From Mesosutterella faecium (GTDB lineage: Bacteria > Pseudomonadota > Gammaproteobacteria > Burkholderiales > Burkholderiaceae_F), in assembly GCF_022809315.2 (NCBI RefSeq), contig NZ_JAKZJU020000001.1, forward strand, positions 1,959,001 to 2,023,000: a stretch of 64,000 nt of DNA. The letters are read 5' to 3'. Shown here piece by piece: positions 35,501 through 44,086 of this stretch (positions are counted from its first letter, which is position 1; each line of letters begins with the position of its first letter). Position numbers and translations under genes: made by a program. The notes beneath the pieces were generated by a model, which saw only the letters and a program-made list of their open reading frames with translations, did no database searches and had not been told where the DNA came from.

Positions 35501-36221
35501 ACAGGGGGTCGTCCATCATCCGCGCGAGCCGCACGAGATCGTCCATCCCCCTCCAGCGGGCCCCTCCGCCCTCTTCTGGGGCGGCGGCAAGCCACTGCCA
35601 GAGGGACCTCTGCCAGCCCAGCACCGGAGCGGCCTCCTTAAAGCCCTCCTCCTCGCGCTTCGCGCGCTCGGTCGGAGCCGGGCGGAGGCTTTTCCCGCTC
35701 CAGCGCTCGATCCAGTCGAAGCGGTACGTCGAGTACTTGGTGAAGGCCGCCGCGATCCGAAGCGCGAGCTCATAGCGCGCGGGGTCCGAATCGGGCCTGC
35801 GGGCGCCGGCCCCGCCGGGGCTGAGGTACGAGAGGAGCCCCGCGCACTCGGGCTCGGCGAGGAAGGCCTCATCGCGCAGGCGCTCCCAGATCAGCCACTC
35901 GAGCTCGTTCGCGCGGGAGCTGCGCCCGAGCGGGGTCCCGCTCACGGGCGAAAACCAGTCGCCGATCAGCTCGAAGGCGGCAAAGGAGGCGACCCCGCGG
36001 CGCGAGCGGTCCGCGAAATAGTGCGTGAGGTCGGCCTCGACCGCGCGCGAGGGCACGATCACCGGGATGCGGCGGAAAAAGCCCGGGGCGGGGGCCGAGG
36101 GCCCCGCGCCCTTCAGGCCCTGATGCCACTCCGAGTCCGTGAGCCGCGCGAGCAGGTCGCGCAGCGCCTCGTAGCTGTTGCTGTAGAAAGTATGGAACTG
36201 AGAGTCGCTGTCCTGCGCCAT
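32514..36221 (-). CDS. recC: Exodeoxyribonuclease V subunit gamma (RecC)
   Basis: 1235 residues from ATG 36221 (MAQDSDSQFHTFYSNSYEAL), chosen because FHTFYSNSYEALRDLLA is the normal RecC N-terminus; an upstream ATG at 36299 adds no conserved sequence. RecC-specific blocks are visible: VIVPSRAVEADLTHYFADR, ELEWLIWERLRD, LHIFAPTGLPPLVLPFL, VRIAAASSLKREVEALADWI, VVFTSMEEMRGIPFRAIAAL and an inactive nuclease-like C-terminus. RecC recognises chi and scaffolds RecB and RecD. It is first of the operon; the 107-bp gap behind the ABC transporter gene should hold the promoter. Confidence 0.96.
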   Translation of the reverse strand: MAQDSDSQFHTFYSNSYEALRDLLARLTDSEWHQGLKGAGPSAPAPGFFRRIPVIVPSRAVEADLTHYFADRSRRGVASFAAFELIGDWFSPVSGTPLGRSSRANELEWLIWERLRDEAFLAEPECAGLLSYLSPGGAGARRPDSDPARYELALRIAAAFTKYSTYRFDWIERWSGKSLRPAPTERAKREEEGFKEAAPVLGWQRSLWQWLAAAPEEGGGARWRGMDDLVRLARMMDDPLSADLPDPGLPLHIFAPTGLPPLVLPFLYAKSLRDPVYLYLLNPSPEYWFDPADLRPLRGEEPQQEAGSAASPAAPRCAWLLRNALQTRALVDRVWRLTTAEAPEEAGEDPEGPPPQERPGAKDFRWDPARPLQDLVVSVEDPETTVRVDLAALSGRGGPESPEKRTLLDAVHEAVFRNNGDFLTDGSLAPAEAAAYREPEKGLPSVRIAAASSLKREVEALADWIYALRERGVKASEILVATPDISAAAPVIDSVFSALPERIDYAVSGRSVLESSSAAEAFGELCGFLYGRGAAEAFYALASAPLISRLWGFSGEDQQLLRAWLSRAGYRYGISESHVARLLQAGLAVDEGEGSRAEGTLARAAERLALGFAADAAKGGEGFWEDVRPVQGSERAWETPAARPALFKKLLLLSEALDRAQARIFDTESQGGSPELWEEALLQTEEELFPEKGGWWSSPETEELKREISGICRTASRALSGAGGEAASVPFAVLRRAFKSRMETASRAARPDGRVVFTSMEEMRGIPFRAIAALGLDSDSGFPGTPKLDEFDLMGFEKLKRRGDRDSRRDNRNVFFDLVIAARDYFAVFYKEGENREKRLPPSEVVTDFDLFLEELNKARGGQQPFWRFSVPQTAYSPRCFTRGALERCEAGSLSEAFAALKARRDGTAPAPGPFADRPTPLAPAEFKRRELPLSTLCAYLYDPEREASRFAGFDVAGVRRDPKPELEFSDKNYLLDRAFRREARDSLEEGVDRERFLRVRMLDPLFGAKPVRSWQLKEKVDEVFGFLEDAQMQVQGRVEQITPPLSLALPAGSGGLRGSWTLTAGPQKLYCGESGKPEAFCAALSGREEFSARMLALFLNAQDEPAALTLVTMPKKKDGGRSQKKSETAAAAAKERLSVPVQEAREVLCALTALFEAAASEGRVLKSPYTDSAFFRSEEARGRALADAGRALKDELSAFLRAGGGPGAVLRLAQDMLGMIRGGSAGETQGGAGK

Positions 36222-36328
36222 CGCCCGCCGCCCGAGTGGAAAGAAAAAGGTCGTGGGCTTAATGATGCCCCTTTCCCCGGCTTTCCGCGAGAAGGACAAA
36301 TTTGCGCTCCCGCGGGCCCCACCGGCCC

Positions 36329-38002
36329 TCAGGCGGGGACGGGCCGCCAGGGGACGCGCCCCTCGAAGAGGTCCGAGAGCTCCTTCTGGTGGGTGACCGC
36401 GATCACGCTGCAGCCCGGGAGGTTCTTTTTGAGGAGACTGAGGATCTCCCGCGCGGAGGCTTCGTCCAGCTGATTCGTCATCTCGTCGATGAAGAGGATC
36501 CGGGGCTTCATGAGGAGAATCCGGGCCGCGGCGACGCGCTGCTGCTCGCCGCCCGAGAGCACCGAGCCCCAGTCGAGCTCCAGGTCCAGCGAATCGGAGA
36601 GCCGCCCGAGCCCCACGGTCCGAAGCGCCGCCCGCAGCCGCCCGTCGTCCGCGCCGCCGCTTTTCGGGTACAGCAGCACGGCGCGCAGCGTGTCGTGCGG
36701 CAGGTAGGGCTTCTGCGGCACGAAAAGCGCCTCACCGGGCCCCAGGGCGAAGCTGCCGCTGAAAGACGGCCAGAGCCCGGACAGCGTCCGCAGCAGCGTC
36801 GACTTCCCCGTGCCGCTGGGTCCTGAGAGCATCCACCAGGCGCCCTGCGGGACGCGCATCGAAAGCGGGCTTGAGAGCACGCGGCCCTGCGGGGTCTCGA
36901 GCACCAGGCCGCGGACGTCGAGCGCGTCGCCCGGGGCGGCGCCCTGCCCGCCTCCCGAGCGCGGCAGCCTCACCGCCCCGAGCGCCTCCTCGAAGCGCCC
37001 GAGACGCTGCACCACCGCGGCCCAGGCCATGATCCGCTTGTAGTAGTCCATGAACCAGCCGAAGCCGTCCTGGACGTTCATGAAGGCCGAGCGCGCCTGC
37101 ATCATGTCGCCGAAGGTCATGGTGCGGGCGAGGTAAAGCGGCAGCACCGCGATGATCGGGATGAACATCGTGATGCGCAGGTACGAGGCCGTGAAGCACT
37201 CGAGCCGCAGCTCGCGCGCGATGAGCGCCTTCCAGTTTTTCGCGATCGCGAGGAAGCTGCGGCCCATGCGGCCGAACTCGGCACGCTCGCCGCCCAAGCT
37301 CGCGATCTGCTCGGCGTTTTCGCGCACCCCGAGCAGCACCGCGCGGAAATCAGCCTCGCGGTGCTGCTGCTCGACGTAAAGGCTCTGCAGGTGCCGGCCC
37401 ACGAGGTGCGTGAGCAGCGTGCAGAAGGCCGACCAGACCAGGGCGATCCAGACCAGATAGCCCGTCACCGCGAAGGACCGGCCCGCGAGCGTGAACTCCA
37501 GCATGCCCGACATCTCCCAGAGGATCGCCACGAAGGTGAAGAGCTTGAAGAGGTTCATCAGGAAGTACTTCACCAGATTGATCGTCTGGTCGGCGAGCTG
37601 CAGCGCGTCCTCGGCGATGCGCTGGTCGGGGTTGTCGACCTTGCCGCCGAAGCGCAGCAGGTAGTGGCGGTGCCCCGAGAGCCACCGCCGCTCGAAGTCG
37701 CGGGTGAGGAAGGTGCGCCAGTCAAAGAGCAGCTTCTTGCGGATCCAGTTCCCGGTCACCACGAAGAACACGATGACGGCGATGTAAAGGAGGTACTGGG
37801 CGATGAGGCCCGGAACAGCCTCGGCGTTGTAATTTGCGAGCGCGTCGTAGAAGGCCTTGTTCCAGCGGGCGATCTTCGCCCCCACCTCGATGATGCCCAT
37901 GGCAAAGCCCACCACGGCGGCAAGCGCCGCCCAGGCGTACCAGCGCGAGGGGCTCCCCCAGTACGGGGCGGCGAGACGGAAGAAATACCGAAGCGTTTTC
38001 AT
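36329..38002 (-). CDS. SbmA/BacA-YddA type ABC transporter (fused permease-ATPase)
   Basis: 557 residues. The N-terminal half has about six membrane helices, with FYDALANYNAEAVPGLIAQY, LFDWRTFLTRDFERRWLSGH and VDNPDQRIAEDALQLADQTI, diagnostic of the SbmA/BacA and peroxisomal ABCD permease family. The ATPase half has Walker A LSGPSGTGKSTLLRTLSGLW (about 393), signature SVLSGGEQQRVAAARI (about 480) and Walker B RILFIDEMTNQLDE. Relatives move peptides, siderophores or cobalamin-like cargo. It lies 117 bp downstream of the TonB-dependent receptor on the same strand, so it probably handles the iron carrier or its processing, though a hairpin intervenes. Confidence 0.88.
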   Translation of the reverse strand: MKTLRYFFRLAAPYWGSPSRWYAWAALAAVVGFAMGIIEVGAKIARWNKAFYDALANYNAEAVPGLIAQYLLYIAVIVFFVVTGNWIRKKLLFDWRTFLTRDFERRWLSGHRHYLLRFGGKVDNPDQRIAEDALQLADQTINLVKYFLMNLFKLFTFVAILWEMSGMLEFTLAGRSFAVTGYLVWIALVWSAFCTLLTHLVGRHLQSLYVEQQHREADFRAVLLGVRENAEQIASLGGERAEFGRMGRSFLAIAKNWKALIARELRLECFTASYLRITMFIPIIAVLPLYLARTMTFGDMMQARSAFMNVQDGFGWFMDYYKRIMAWAAVVQRLGRFEEALGAVRLPRSGGGQGAAPGDALDVRGLVLETPQGRVLSSPLSMRVPQGAWWMLSGPSGTGKSTLLRTLSGLWPSFSGSFALGPGEALFVPQKPYLPHDTLRAVLLYPKSGGADDGRLRAALRTVGLGRLSDSLDLELDWGSVLSGGEQQRVAAARILLMKPRILFIDEMTNQLDEASAREILSLLKKNLPGCSVIAVTHQKELSDLFEGRVPWRPVPA

Positions 38003-38050
38003 GGCGGCCTCAGGAAATCAAGGGCGGAAAGGAAAGGGAGGAAAAGGCAG

Positions 38051-38091
38051 GAGGGCGTCCGGGGATCCATGGCAAAACCCCGGGCGCCCTC
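38051..38091 (-). terminator. Hairpin after the siderophore receptor gene
   Basis: GAGGGCGTCCGGGG (38051-38064) and CCCCGGGCGCCCTC (38078-38091) pair at 13 of 14 positions. On the minus strand the stem is followed by CTGCCTTTTCC, a weak T-run. It lies between the receptor stop (38120) and the transporter start (38002), so it may end or attenuate transcription between them. Confidence 0.6.
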
Positions 38092-38119
38092 CGCCCCTTC
38101 CGCGAAGGAAAAAGGATCG

Positions 38120-40300
38120 TCAGTACTTCAGGTCCACCTTGAGCCAGAGGCTGCGCGGCTCGCCGTAGTAGTTGTTCATGCCGCTCGTGCTCACGCGCTG
38201 GTTGTAGTAGTACTTCCGGTCGGTGAGGTTGCTGCCGATCAGGCTCACCCTGCAGTGCTTGTTCAGGTCGTACTGCACGTTCGCGTTGTAGATCGCGTAG
38301 CCGCCCCTCTTCACGCCGTAGAGGCTGCTCGTGTTGGTCTGAGCGGAGACGCCCCCGCCCAGGGTCCAGGCGTGGGCGGCGCCCGGAAGCCTGTAGCTCG
38401 TGTAGAGCCGGAACATGTGCTTCGGGGTGTGCAGGCTGAAGTTCCCGCCCTTCTGGTAGCGCCGGCCCTCGGTTTCGCGGTACTCGCTCTTGTTGAAGGT
38501 GTAGCCGAGGAAGACGTTCCAGTCCTTCAGGACCTCGCCCGAGATCTCGAAGTCGACGCCGCGGCTGCGCACGAGTCCTTCGGCGTGGTAGGCGTTCACG
38601 TCCGAGTCGTAGATCGGGCGGTTCTTCTGCGTGATGCGGAAAAGCGCGACCGAGGTGTTCAGCCGCCGGTCAAACCAGGTCTGCTTGAGGCCCGCCTCGT
38701 AGTTCGTCCCGGTCACCGGGTCGAGCGTGCGGTGGTTCTCGTCCCTGTAGCTTTGGGGCTTGAAGATCTCGGTGTAGCTTGCGTAGAGCGAGCTCTCGGG
38801 CATCACGTCCCAGGTGAGGCCCAGATACGGGACGACCTTGCCGCGGTGGGTCTTGGTCGAGGTGAGCCAGGAGCGGCTGCGGCGCAGGTTGTGCTCGTCG
38901 GCGAGGTTGTAGTGGGTGAAGTTCGTGTAGCGGCCGCCCGCGATCAGGTGCCACTTGTCGGTGAAGTTGTAGCGGGTGCCCAGCTGCAGCGCGCGCTGGA
39001 AGAAGCTGTTCCTGTAGTTCGCCCTCCAGTAGGGGCTCTCCCAGTCGGGCTGCGCGATCATCCAGGGCCTGAAGGTGTAGCCGTTGTAGAACGCATCGCT
39101 CGCGTCGTAGTAGCCCTCGGTTGAGCTCATGTGCTCCTTGGAGAGCGAGAGCGTGCCGAAGAGGTCGTGGCTGCGCCCGAAGAGATGGTACTTGCCGGTG
39201 AGGTTCACGCTCCCCGCGATCTGATAGCCGCCGTTGTCGAAGCGGTCGCTGATGTGTCCCGCGATGTTCGGGCTCGAGGGCGAGAGCACGGTGCTCGTGC
39301 TCGAGGCGCCGCCCATCCGCGTCATGACCGAGTTGCTCGTGTAGCTGAACTTCCCGGTCACCTTCCAGTCATCGTTGAAGTAGTGCTCGAGCTCGGTGAA
39401 GACGCTCCTCTTCCTGAGCACGGTCTAGTTCCAGCTCGCGCCGAAGAACGTGTGGCGGGGCAGGTGCGCGTCGGAGCTGCCGGGCCCCATCGGGACGCCC
39501 CAGGGATCCGGCACGTAGCTCTCGTCCTGGTAGAGCCCGCCCAGGGTGAGCTTCGTGCTGTCGTTTAAGTCCGCCTCGAAGACGGCGTAGAGGGTGCCGC
39601 GGTGCTCGTCGACGTCATCCTTCCAGGAGCCCTGCTTGTTCTGCACGGCCACGACGCGTCCGCGGAAGGTTTTCGCCTTGTTGAGCGGCCCGGAGATGTC
39701 GGCCATCACGCGGTGCGAGGCCCAGCTGCCGTAGGAGAGCGAGGCCTGCGCCTGGAAGTCGGAGGTCGGGCGCTTCCTCACCGCGTTGATCGTGCCGCCC
39801 GGCTCGCCGTTGGCCTGCGTGAGGCCGGTGGGGCCGCGGACCACCTCGATGTGGTCGTAGATCCCGAGGTCCGACATGCTCTGGGGATCGTTGTAGGGGT
39901 TGGTGGAGGAGCCCGGAACCGTGGAGGCGATGCCGTCCTCCTCGATCTGGTCGATGTAGAAGCCGCGCGACTGGTAGCGCCAGCGACCGGAGTCCGGCAG
40001 CACGTTCACGCCGGTCGTGGTGCGAAGCGCGTCCTCCATCGTGGTGATGTTCTGGTCGTCGAGCTGCTTTTTGGTGATGACGCTCACCGACTGGGGCGTC
40101 TCCTTCTGCGAGAGCGCGAGCCCGGTGGTGGTGCGCATGGCCGAGCTCGTGTACGAGTCGGAATTCTCGGTCGTGGTGCTGCGGCTCACGCCGGTCACCT
40201 CGACCGTCTCGAGCTGCGCCTCGGCGGCGACGGCCTCGGCCTGCATGAATCCGAGGGCGAGCGCCGCGGCCGCGGCGACCCTGCTGAAGCGAAATGGCAT
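38120..40300 (-). pseudogene. TonB-dependent siderophore receptor with an in-frame amber codon
   Basis: Start at ATG 40300 after AAGGGA: signal peptide MPFRFSRVAAAAALALGFMQ, TonB-box-like AQLETVEVTG, plug with KETPQSVSVITKKQLDDQNI, RGFYIDQIEEDG and EVVRGPTGLTQANGEPGGTI. The barrel runs to the terminal KVDLKY. Codon 39425-39427 is TAG, between FFGASWN and TVLRKRSVFTELEH, with the frame unchanged on both sides. All else looks intact (about 726 residues if read through), as in FpvA/FoxA-type ferric siderophore receptors. CAG to TAG is the simplest origin. The fragments cannot form a barrel, so the receptor is inactive unless the stop is suppressed or is a sequence error. Preceded by Fur-box-like sites. 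Confidence 0.9.
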
Positions 40301-40454
40301 TTTCTGTTTTTCCCTTGAATGCGGCCGGTTCCGGCATCCTGCGCTTTTTCTCCCGGCGGGGCGGCCCGCCGCCCGCCGTTGACGGAGCAAAGCCCGCAGG
40401 CCTGACTCAAAAGCGGCACTGTTTTCTTTTCTTCCGGGCGGAAATATACATTTA

Positions 40455-40490
40455 TTGATAATTATTCTCAATTGAATCATTATTATCGTT
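40455..40490. promoter_or_regulatory. Overlapping Fur-box-like sites, receptor promoter
   Basis: TTGATAATTATTCTCAATT (40455-40473) and GAATCATTATTATCG (40474-40488) each resemble the Fur consensus GATAATGATAATCATTATC. They lie about 155-190 bp upstream of the receptor start, as expected for iron-repressed expression. Match judged by eye. Confidence 0.65.
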
Positions 40491-40616
40491 TTCACGTACA
40501 TTTTTTTACTTTCATCGTCTTTAAATCAATGATTTTTTCAATTATTCATTTATAAATAAATAATTAAAATTTTATTATTATGTAATAATTTTCCGGTGGC
40601 ACCGTTTGTGGATATG

Positions 40617-40635
40617 AATGATAATTATTCCTATC
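40617..40635. promoter_or_regulatory. Fur-box-like site, exbB-exbD-tonB promoter
   Basis: AATGATAATTATTCCTATC matches the 19-bp Fur consensus at most positions. It lies about 95 bp upstream of the exbB start, on the exbB-proximal side of the AT-rich region. Confidence 0.65.
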
Positions 40636-40727
40636 GGCATAAAATGCCGGCACGCCCCTCCCTTTCAACCCAAGGCCGGGGCCCCTGAAGCGCCCGGAAA
40701 ACGGGCGCAGACACAAGAGAAATTCAA

Positions 40728-41156
40728 ATGGAACTTTTCAAGCAGACTGTCGACATCCTGATTTTCGCGATCCTCGGATTCATGGGCTTCCTCGCCCTGT
40801 GGATCACGATCGAGCGGCTCCTGTTCCTGAAGAAGGCCGACCCCGCCCGATACGCGAGCCAGGACTCCTGGGACGAGGCGCTCACCAACAACCTCACGAC
40901 GCTCTACATCATCTACTCGAACGCCCCCTACATCGGACTGCTGGGCACCGTCTCCGGGATCATGATCACGTTCTACGACATGGGCTCCTCCGGGAACATC
41001 GACGCGGGCGGCATCATGACGGGGCTCTCGCTCGCGCTGAAGGCGACCGCGCTGGGCCTGGCGGTCGCGATCCCGACCCTCATCGCCTACAACGCGCTGC
41101 AGCGGAAGGTGAACGTCCTCTCCACCCGCTGGAAGAGGCAGGAGGCGGCGTCATGA
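40728..41156 (+). CDS. exbB: ExbB/TolQ/MotA proton channel protein
   Basis: 142 residues with three membrane segments: [20 protein letters not shown], the conserved [20 protein letters not shown], and [20 protein letters not shown], the latter two carrying the proton-path residues of ExbB. The protein is short, as in the compact ExbB type. With ExbD it forms the inner-membrane motor that energises TonB. The stop overlaps the exbD start as ATGA. Confidence 0.93.
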   Translation: MELFKQTVDILIFAILGFMGFLALWITIERLLFLKKADPARYASQDSWDEALTNNLTTLYIIYSNAPYIGLLGTVSGIMITFYDMGSSGNIDAGGIMTGLSLALKATALGLAVAIPTLIAYNALQRKVNVLSTRWKRQEAAS

Positions 41157-41551
41157 TCGAAATTCCGAAGAAGGAGCCCCTCAACATCGTCCCCTTCATC
41201 GACATCATGCTGGTGCTGCTCGCGATGGTGCTCTCGATCTCCACCTTCATCGCGAAGGGGGAGATCGCGATCAACCTCCCGGAGGCCGAGACGGCCGCCC
41301 CGGCGCCGAAAACGCCGCCCCGGGAAATGAAGCTGCAGGTGAACGCCGCGGGGAAGGTCTTCATCGACGGGGCCGAGGCCTCCCCTTCGGAGCTTGAGCG
41401 GCTCATCTCCGGCCTCACCGACGCGGACCACGTGACGCTCAGCGTGGACCGGGACGCGAAATTCGAGAATTTCGTCTCGCTCGTCGATCTTTTGAAGAAG
41501 CACCACCATGAGAACTTCACCATCGCCACTGCCCGCAAATCCGGATCCTGA
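41153..41551 (+). CDS. exbD: ExbD/TolR biopolymer transport protein
   Basis: 132 residues from ATG 41153, which overlaps the exbB stop. [20 protein letters not shown] holds the membrane helix with the essential Asp (FID). The periplasmic domain contains [20 protein letters not shown] and [20 protein letters not shown], the ExbD/TolR fold. It pairs with ExbB in the Fur-controlled operon and overlaps tonB by 44 bp. Confidence 0.94.
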   Translation: MIEIPKKEPLNIVPFIDIMLVLLAMVLSISTFIAKGEIAINLPEAETAAPAPKTPPREMKLQVNAAGKVFIDGAEASPSELERLISGLTDADHVTLSVDRDAKFENFVSLVDLLKKHHHENFTIATARKSGS

Positions 41552-42416
41552 CCGCGGGCGCCGGATCAAGCGCTCCTTCGGCTCGGCCTGCGCGGTCTAT
41601 GCGGCGATCGCGGCCGCGCTCTGGGGCGCGGCGCACTCTGGTTTGCTGCGGCACGAGGCGGCCGCTCCACAGTCCGTGACGCTGTCGTTCGCGCAGATGG
41701 GAGGCGCGGGGGCGCCGGCCGCCCCCTCCACCGGCCCCGCCCGGCCCGAGCCCGCGGCTGCGCCGGCCGGGAAGGCGCCGCAAAGCGCCCCGAAGAAAAA
41801 CACGCGGCAGCCCCCGGCTCCCGTTCCGGCCCCTGCCCCCGCTCCGACTCCCGCACCTGAGCCCAGACCCAGATCCGCCCCGGTCCCGGCTCCGGTCCCA
41901 GCTCCCGCTCCAGCCCCGGCGCCCCGGCCCGCAGCCACCGCGCCAGCCGCTCCCGCGCCCCGCGCGTCCGAGTCTCAGGGCGCCCCCGAGCCGGGAGCCC
42001 GCGAAGGAGGCGCCGCGGCCGCTTCTTCCGGAGAGCCCCGCCGCGGCGCATCAGGCGCCAGAACTGGCTCTGGCAGCGGCAGCACCGCTGCCCAGGCCGC
42101 CCCGCAGTCCGGGCCCGAGACCCTCGTCTACGGCGAGTCAAAGGACCCGTTCCTCGCAGCGGTCCTCGCCGCGATCCGCTCTTCGCTCCGCTACCCCCCG
42201 AGGGCCGCGGAAAACGGCTGGCAGGGCGTTGCGATGATGGAGTTCTCGGTCTCCTCCGACGGCAGGATCCAGTCGCTGCGGGTCATCGGGAGCTCGGGCC
42301 GCGCGATCCTCGACCGGGCGGCGCAAAGCGCGGTCGAGAAGGCCGCCCCGCAGTGGGGCGCGCCCAGAAGGCCCGTGAAAATCCGGGTGCCGGTGCGCTT
42401 CAGCCTGAAGCGCTAG
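41508..42416 (+). CDS. tonB: TonB family energy-transducing protein
   Basis: 302 residues. A short cytosolic start (RGRRIKRSFG) and one membrane anchor (AVYAAIAAALWGAAHSGLL) precede a long Pro-Ala-rich spacer (PAPVPAPAPAPTPAPEPRP and similar, about 100-145) that spans the periplasm. The C-terminal domain has SLRYPPRAAENGWQGVAMME, SSDGRIQSLRVIGSSG and VEKAAPQWG, the TonB_C fold that contacts receptor TonB boxes. The start lies within exbD. It ends in TAG, showing that TAG is an ordinary stop here. Confidence 0.93.
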   Translation: MRTSPSPLPANPDPDRGRRIKRSFGSACAVYAAIAAALWGAAHSGLLRHEAAAPQSVTLSFAQMGGAGAPAAPSTGPARPEPAAAPAGKAPQSAPKKNTRQPPAPVPAPAPAPTPAPEPRPRSAPVPAPVPAPAPAPAPRPAATAPAAPAPRASESQGAPEPGAREGGAAAASSGEPRRGASGARTGSGSGSTAAQAAPQSGPETLVYGESKDPFLAAVLAAIRSSLRYPPRAAENGWQGVAMMEFSVSSDGRIQSLRVIGSSGRAILDRAAQSAVEKAAPQWGAPRRPVKIRVPVRFSLKR

Positions 42417-42456
42417 ACCCGGGGAGACCGCCCCCCAAAAAAGCGGAAAAAAGAAA

Positions 42457-42501
42457 CCGGCGCGCCTTTCTCTTCCGGGAAAAGCGCGCCGGCCTTTTTT
42501 T
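42457..42501. terminator. Bidirectional terminator between tonB and the AGCS gene
   Basis: CCGGCGCGCCTTT (42457-42469) pairs with AAAGCGCGCCGG (42481-42492), one C bulged, followed by CCTTTTTTT. The minus strand reads out of the same stem into TTTCTTTTTTCC, so it serves both convergent genes. Confidence 0.88.
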
Positions 42502-42538
42502 CTCTGAGCCGCCCGTTCTTCAGGGCAGCTTTCCTTAT

Positions 42539-44086
42539 TTACGCCTTCGGCTCGGACTTTTCGGACGCGGCCGTCTCAGCCGGGCGGGCCTCTTCGGAGG
42601 CGCCCTCCTCCGGGCGGGGTACGCGGCGCAGTCCCGCGAAGCGGCGGCGCTTTTTCTGGCCGTGCAGCCGCTGCTCGGGTTCGGGCACGAACTTCACGGG
42701 ATGCTCGGCGAGCTCCCCGTAGACCGGGGTGAGGCCCATCGAGTAGTTGTTCTCGTAGTCGTCAAGCGCCTTGCCGACCAGCTTCGAGAGGCCGATCAGG
42801 GCGATGAGGTTCGGGATCACCATGAGGCCGTTGAAGAGGTCGGCAAGCTCCCAGACGAGCGTCACCTGCAGGAACGAGCCCAGCATGAGGAACGCGAGCA
42901 CGATCACGCGGTAGACGGGCACGAGCCTCTGGCCGAAGAGGTACTTCACGTTCTGCTCGGCAAAGAAGTACCAGCCCACGATGGTGGAGAAGGCGAAAAA
43001 GAGCAGGCACACCGCCACAAAGCCGTTGCCGATCTCGCCCAGCCCCGTGCTGAAGGCCTTCTGGGTGAGCGCGATGCCGGTGGTCGTGCCGTCGATTGCG
43101 CCCGTGCAGAGAATCACGAACGCGGTCATGTTGAGCACGACGAAGGTGTCGATGAAAAGCCCCACGATCGCGGCGAAGCCCTGCTGCACCGGGTGCTTCA
43201 CCCGGGCCACGGCGTGCGCGTGCGGGGTGGAGCCCATGCCGGCCTCGTTGGAGAAGAGTCCGCGGGCGACGCCGTAGCGGACCGCCTCCTTCACGGTCGC
43301 GCCGATCACGCCGCCGGTGGCGGCGCTCGGGTTGAAGGCCCCGACGAAGATCATCTCAAAGGCCTTCGCGATCATGTCCCAGTGGCCGAAGATCACGGTG
43401 ACCGAGCCGATGATGTAGACGATCGCCATGAGGGGAACCATCTTCTCGGTGACCGAGGCGATGCGGCGGATGCCGCCGATGAAGATGAAGCCCGCGAGCA
43501 TGAACACCGCGATGCCGGTCGCCCAGGTCGGGATGTTGAAGGCGGTCTTGAAGGCGTCGGCAATCGAATTGGCCTGCACCATGTTGCCGATGAAGCCGAG
43601 CGCGATGATGATCGCCACCGAGAAGAAGGCGGCAAGCGTCTTGCTGCCGAGGCCGTAGCGGATGTAGTAGGCGGGCCCTCCGGTCACGTGCCCCGAGGCG
43701 TCGCGGTTGCGGAAGAGCTGCGCGAGCACCGCCTCGGAAAAGATGGTGGCCATGCCGAAGAAGGCGGCGAGCCACATCCAGAAGATGGCGCCCGGGCCGC
43801 CCATCGCAATGGCGGTGGCGACGCCGGCGAGGTTGCCGGTGCCGATCTGAGCGGCGATCGCAGTGGCGAGCGACTGGAAGGAGGACATGCCCTCCTTGCC
43901 CGCCTTGCTGCCAAAGAGGCTGAAGGAGCCGAAGACCTGGCGGACGGCGCGGCCGAAGCGGCGCACCTGGACGAACCGAAGCTTGAAGGTGAAGTAAATG
44001 CCCGTTCCGACAAGGAGCGGGATGAGGCAGTAGATGCCCCAGAGCAGGCTGTTGATGCCCTGCACGATCTGAGTGGCTTGATCCAC
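42539..44086 (-). CDS. AGCS family sodium/alanine (glycine) symporter
   Basis: 515 residues with about 11 membrane segments. Family blocks: TGIYFTFKLRFVQVRRFGRA, MSSFQSLATAIAAQIGTGNL (the AGCS signature GTGN), ASGHVTGGPAYYIRYGLGSK and RGLFSNEAGMGSTPHAHAVA. These carriers import alanine, glycine or serine with sodium across the inner membrane. The C-terminus has an unusually charged extension (QKKRRRFAGLRRVPRPEEGA, about 470-515) that should be cytosolic. Divergent from the ArsR gene, with a 400-bp gap. Confidence 0.93.
   Translation of the reverse strand: MDQATQIVQGINSLLWGIYCLIPLLVGTGIYFTFKLRFVQVRRFGRAVRQVFGSFSLFGSKAGKEGMSSFQSLATAIAAQIGTGNLAGVATAIAMGGPGAIFWMWLAAFFGMATIFSEAVLAQLFRNRDASGHVTGGPAYYIRYGLGSKTLAAFFSVAIIIALGFIGNMVQANSIADAFKTAFNIPTWATGIAVFMLAGFIFIGGIRRIASVTEKMVPLMAIVYIIGSVTVIFGHWDMIAKAFEMIFVGAFNPSAATGGVIGATVKEAVRYGVARGLFSNEAGMGSTPHAHAVARVKHPVQQGFAAIVGLFIDTFVVLNMTAFVILCTGAIDGTTTGIALTQKAFSTGLGEIGNGFVAVCLLFFAFSTIVGWYFFAEQNVKYLFGQRLVPVYRVIVLAFLMLGSFLQVTLVWELADLFNGLMVIPNLIALIGLSKLVGKALDDYENNYSMGLTPVYGELAEHPVKFVPEPEQRLHGQKKRRRFAGLRRVPRPEEGASEEARPAETAASEKSEPKA

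Larger units (their letters stand above)
40301..40727. other. AT-rich divergent promoter region of the iron-uptake locus
   Basis: About 430 bp between the receptor and exbB starts. Positions 40441-40630 are very AT-rich compared with the flanking genes and contain Fur-like sites near both ends. No gene is present. Confidence 0.7.
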
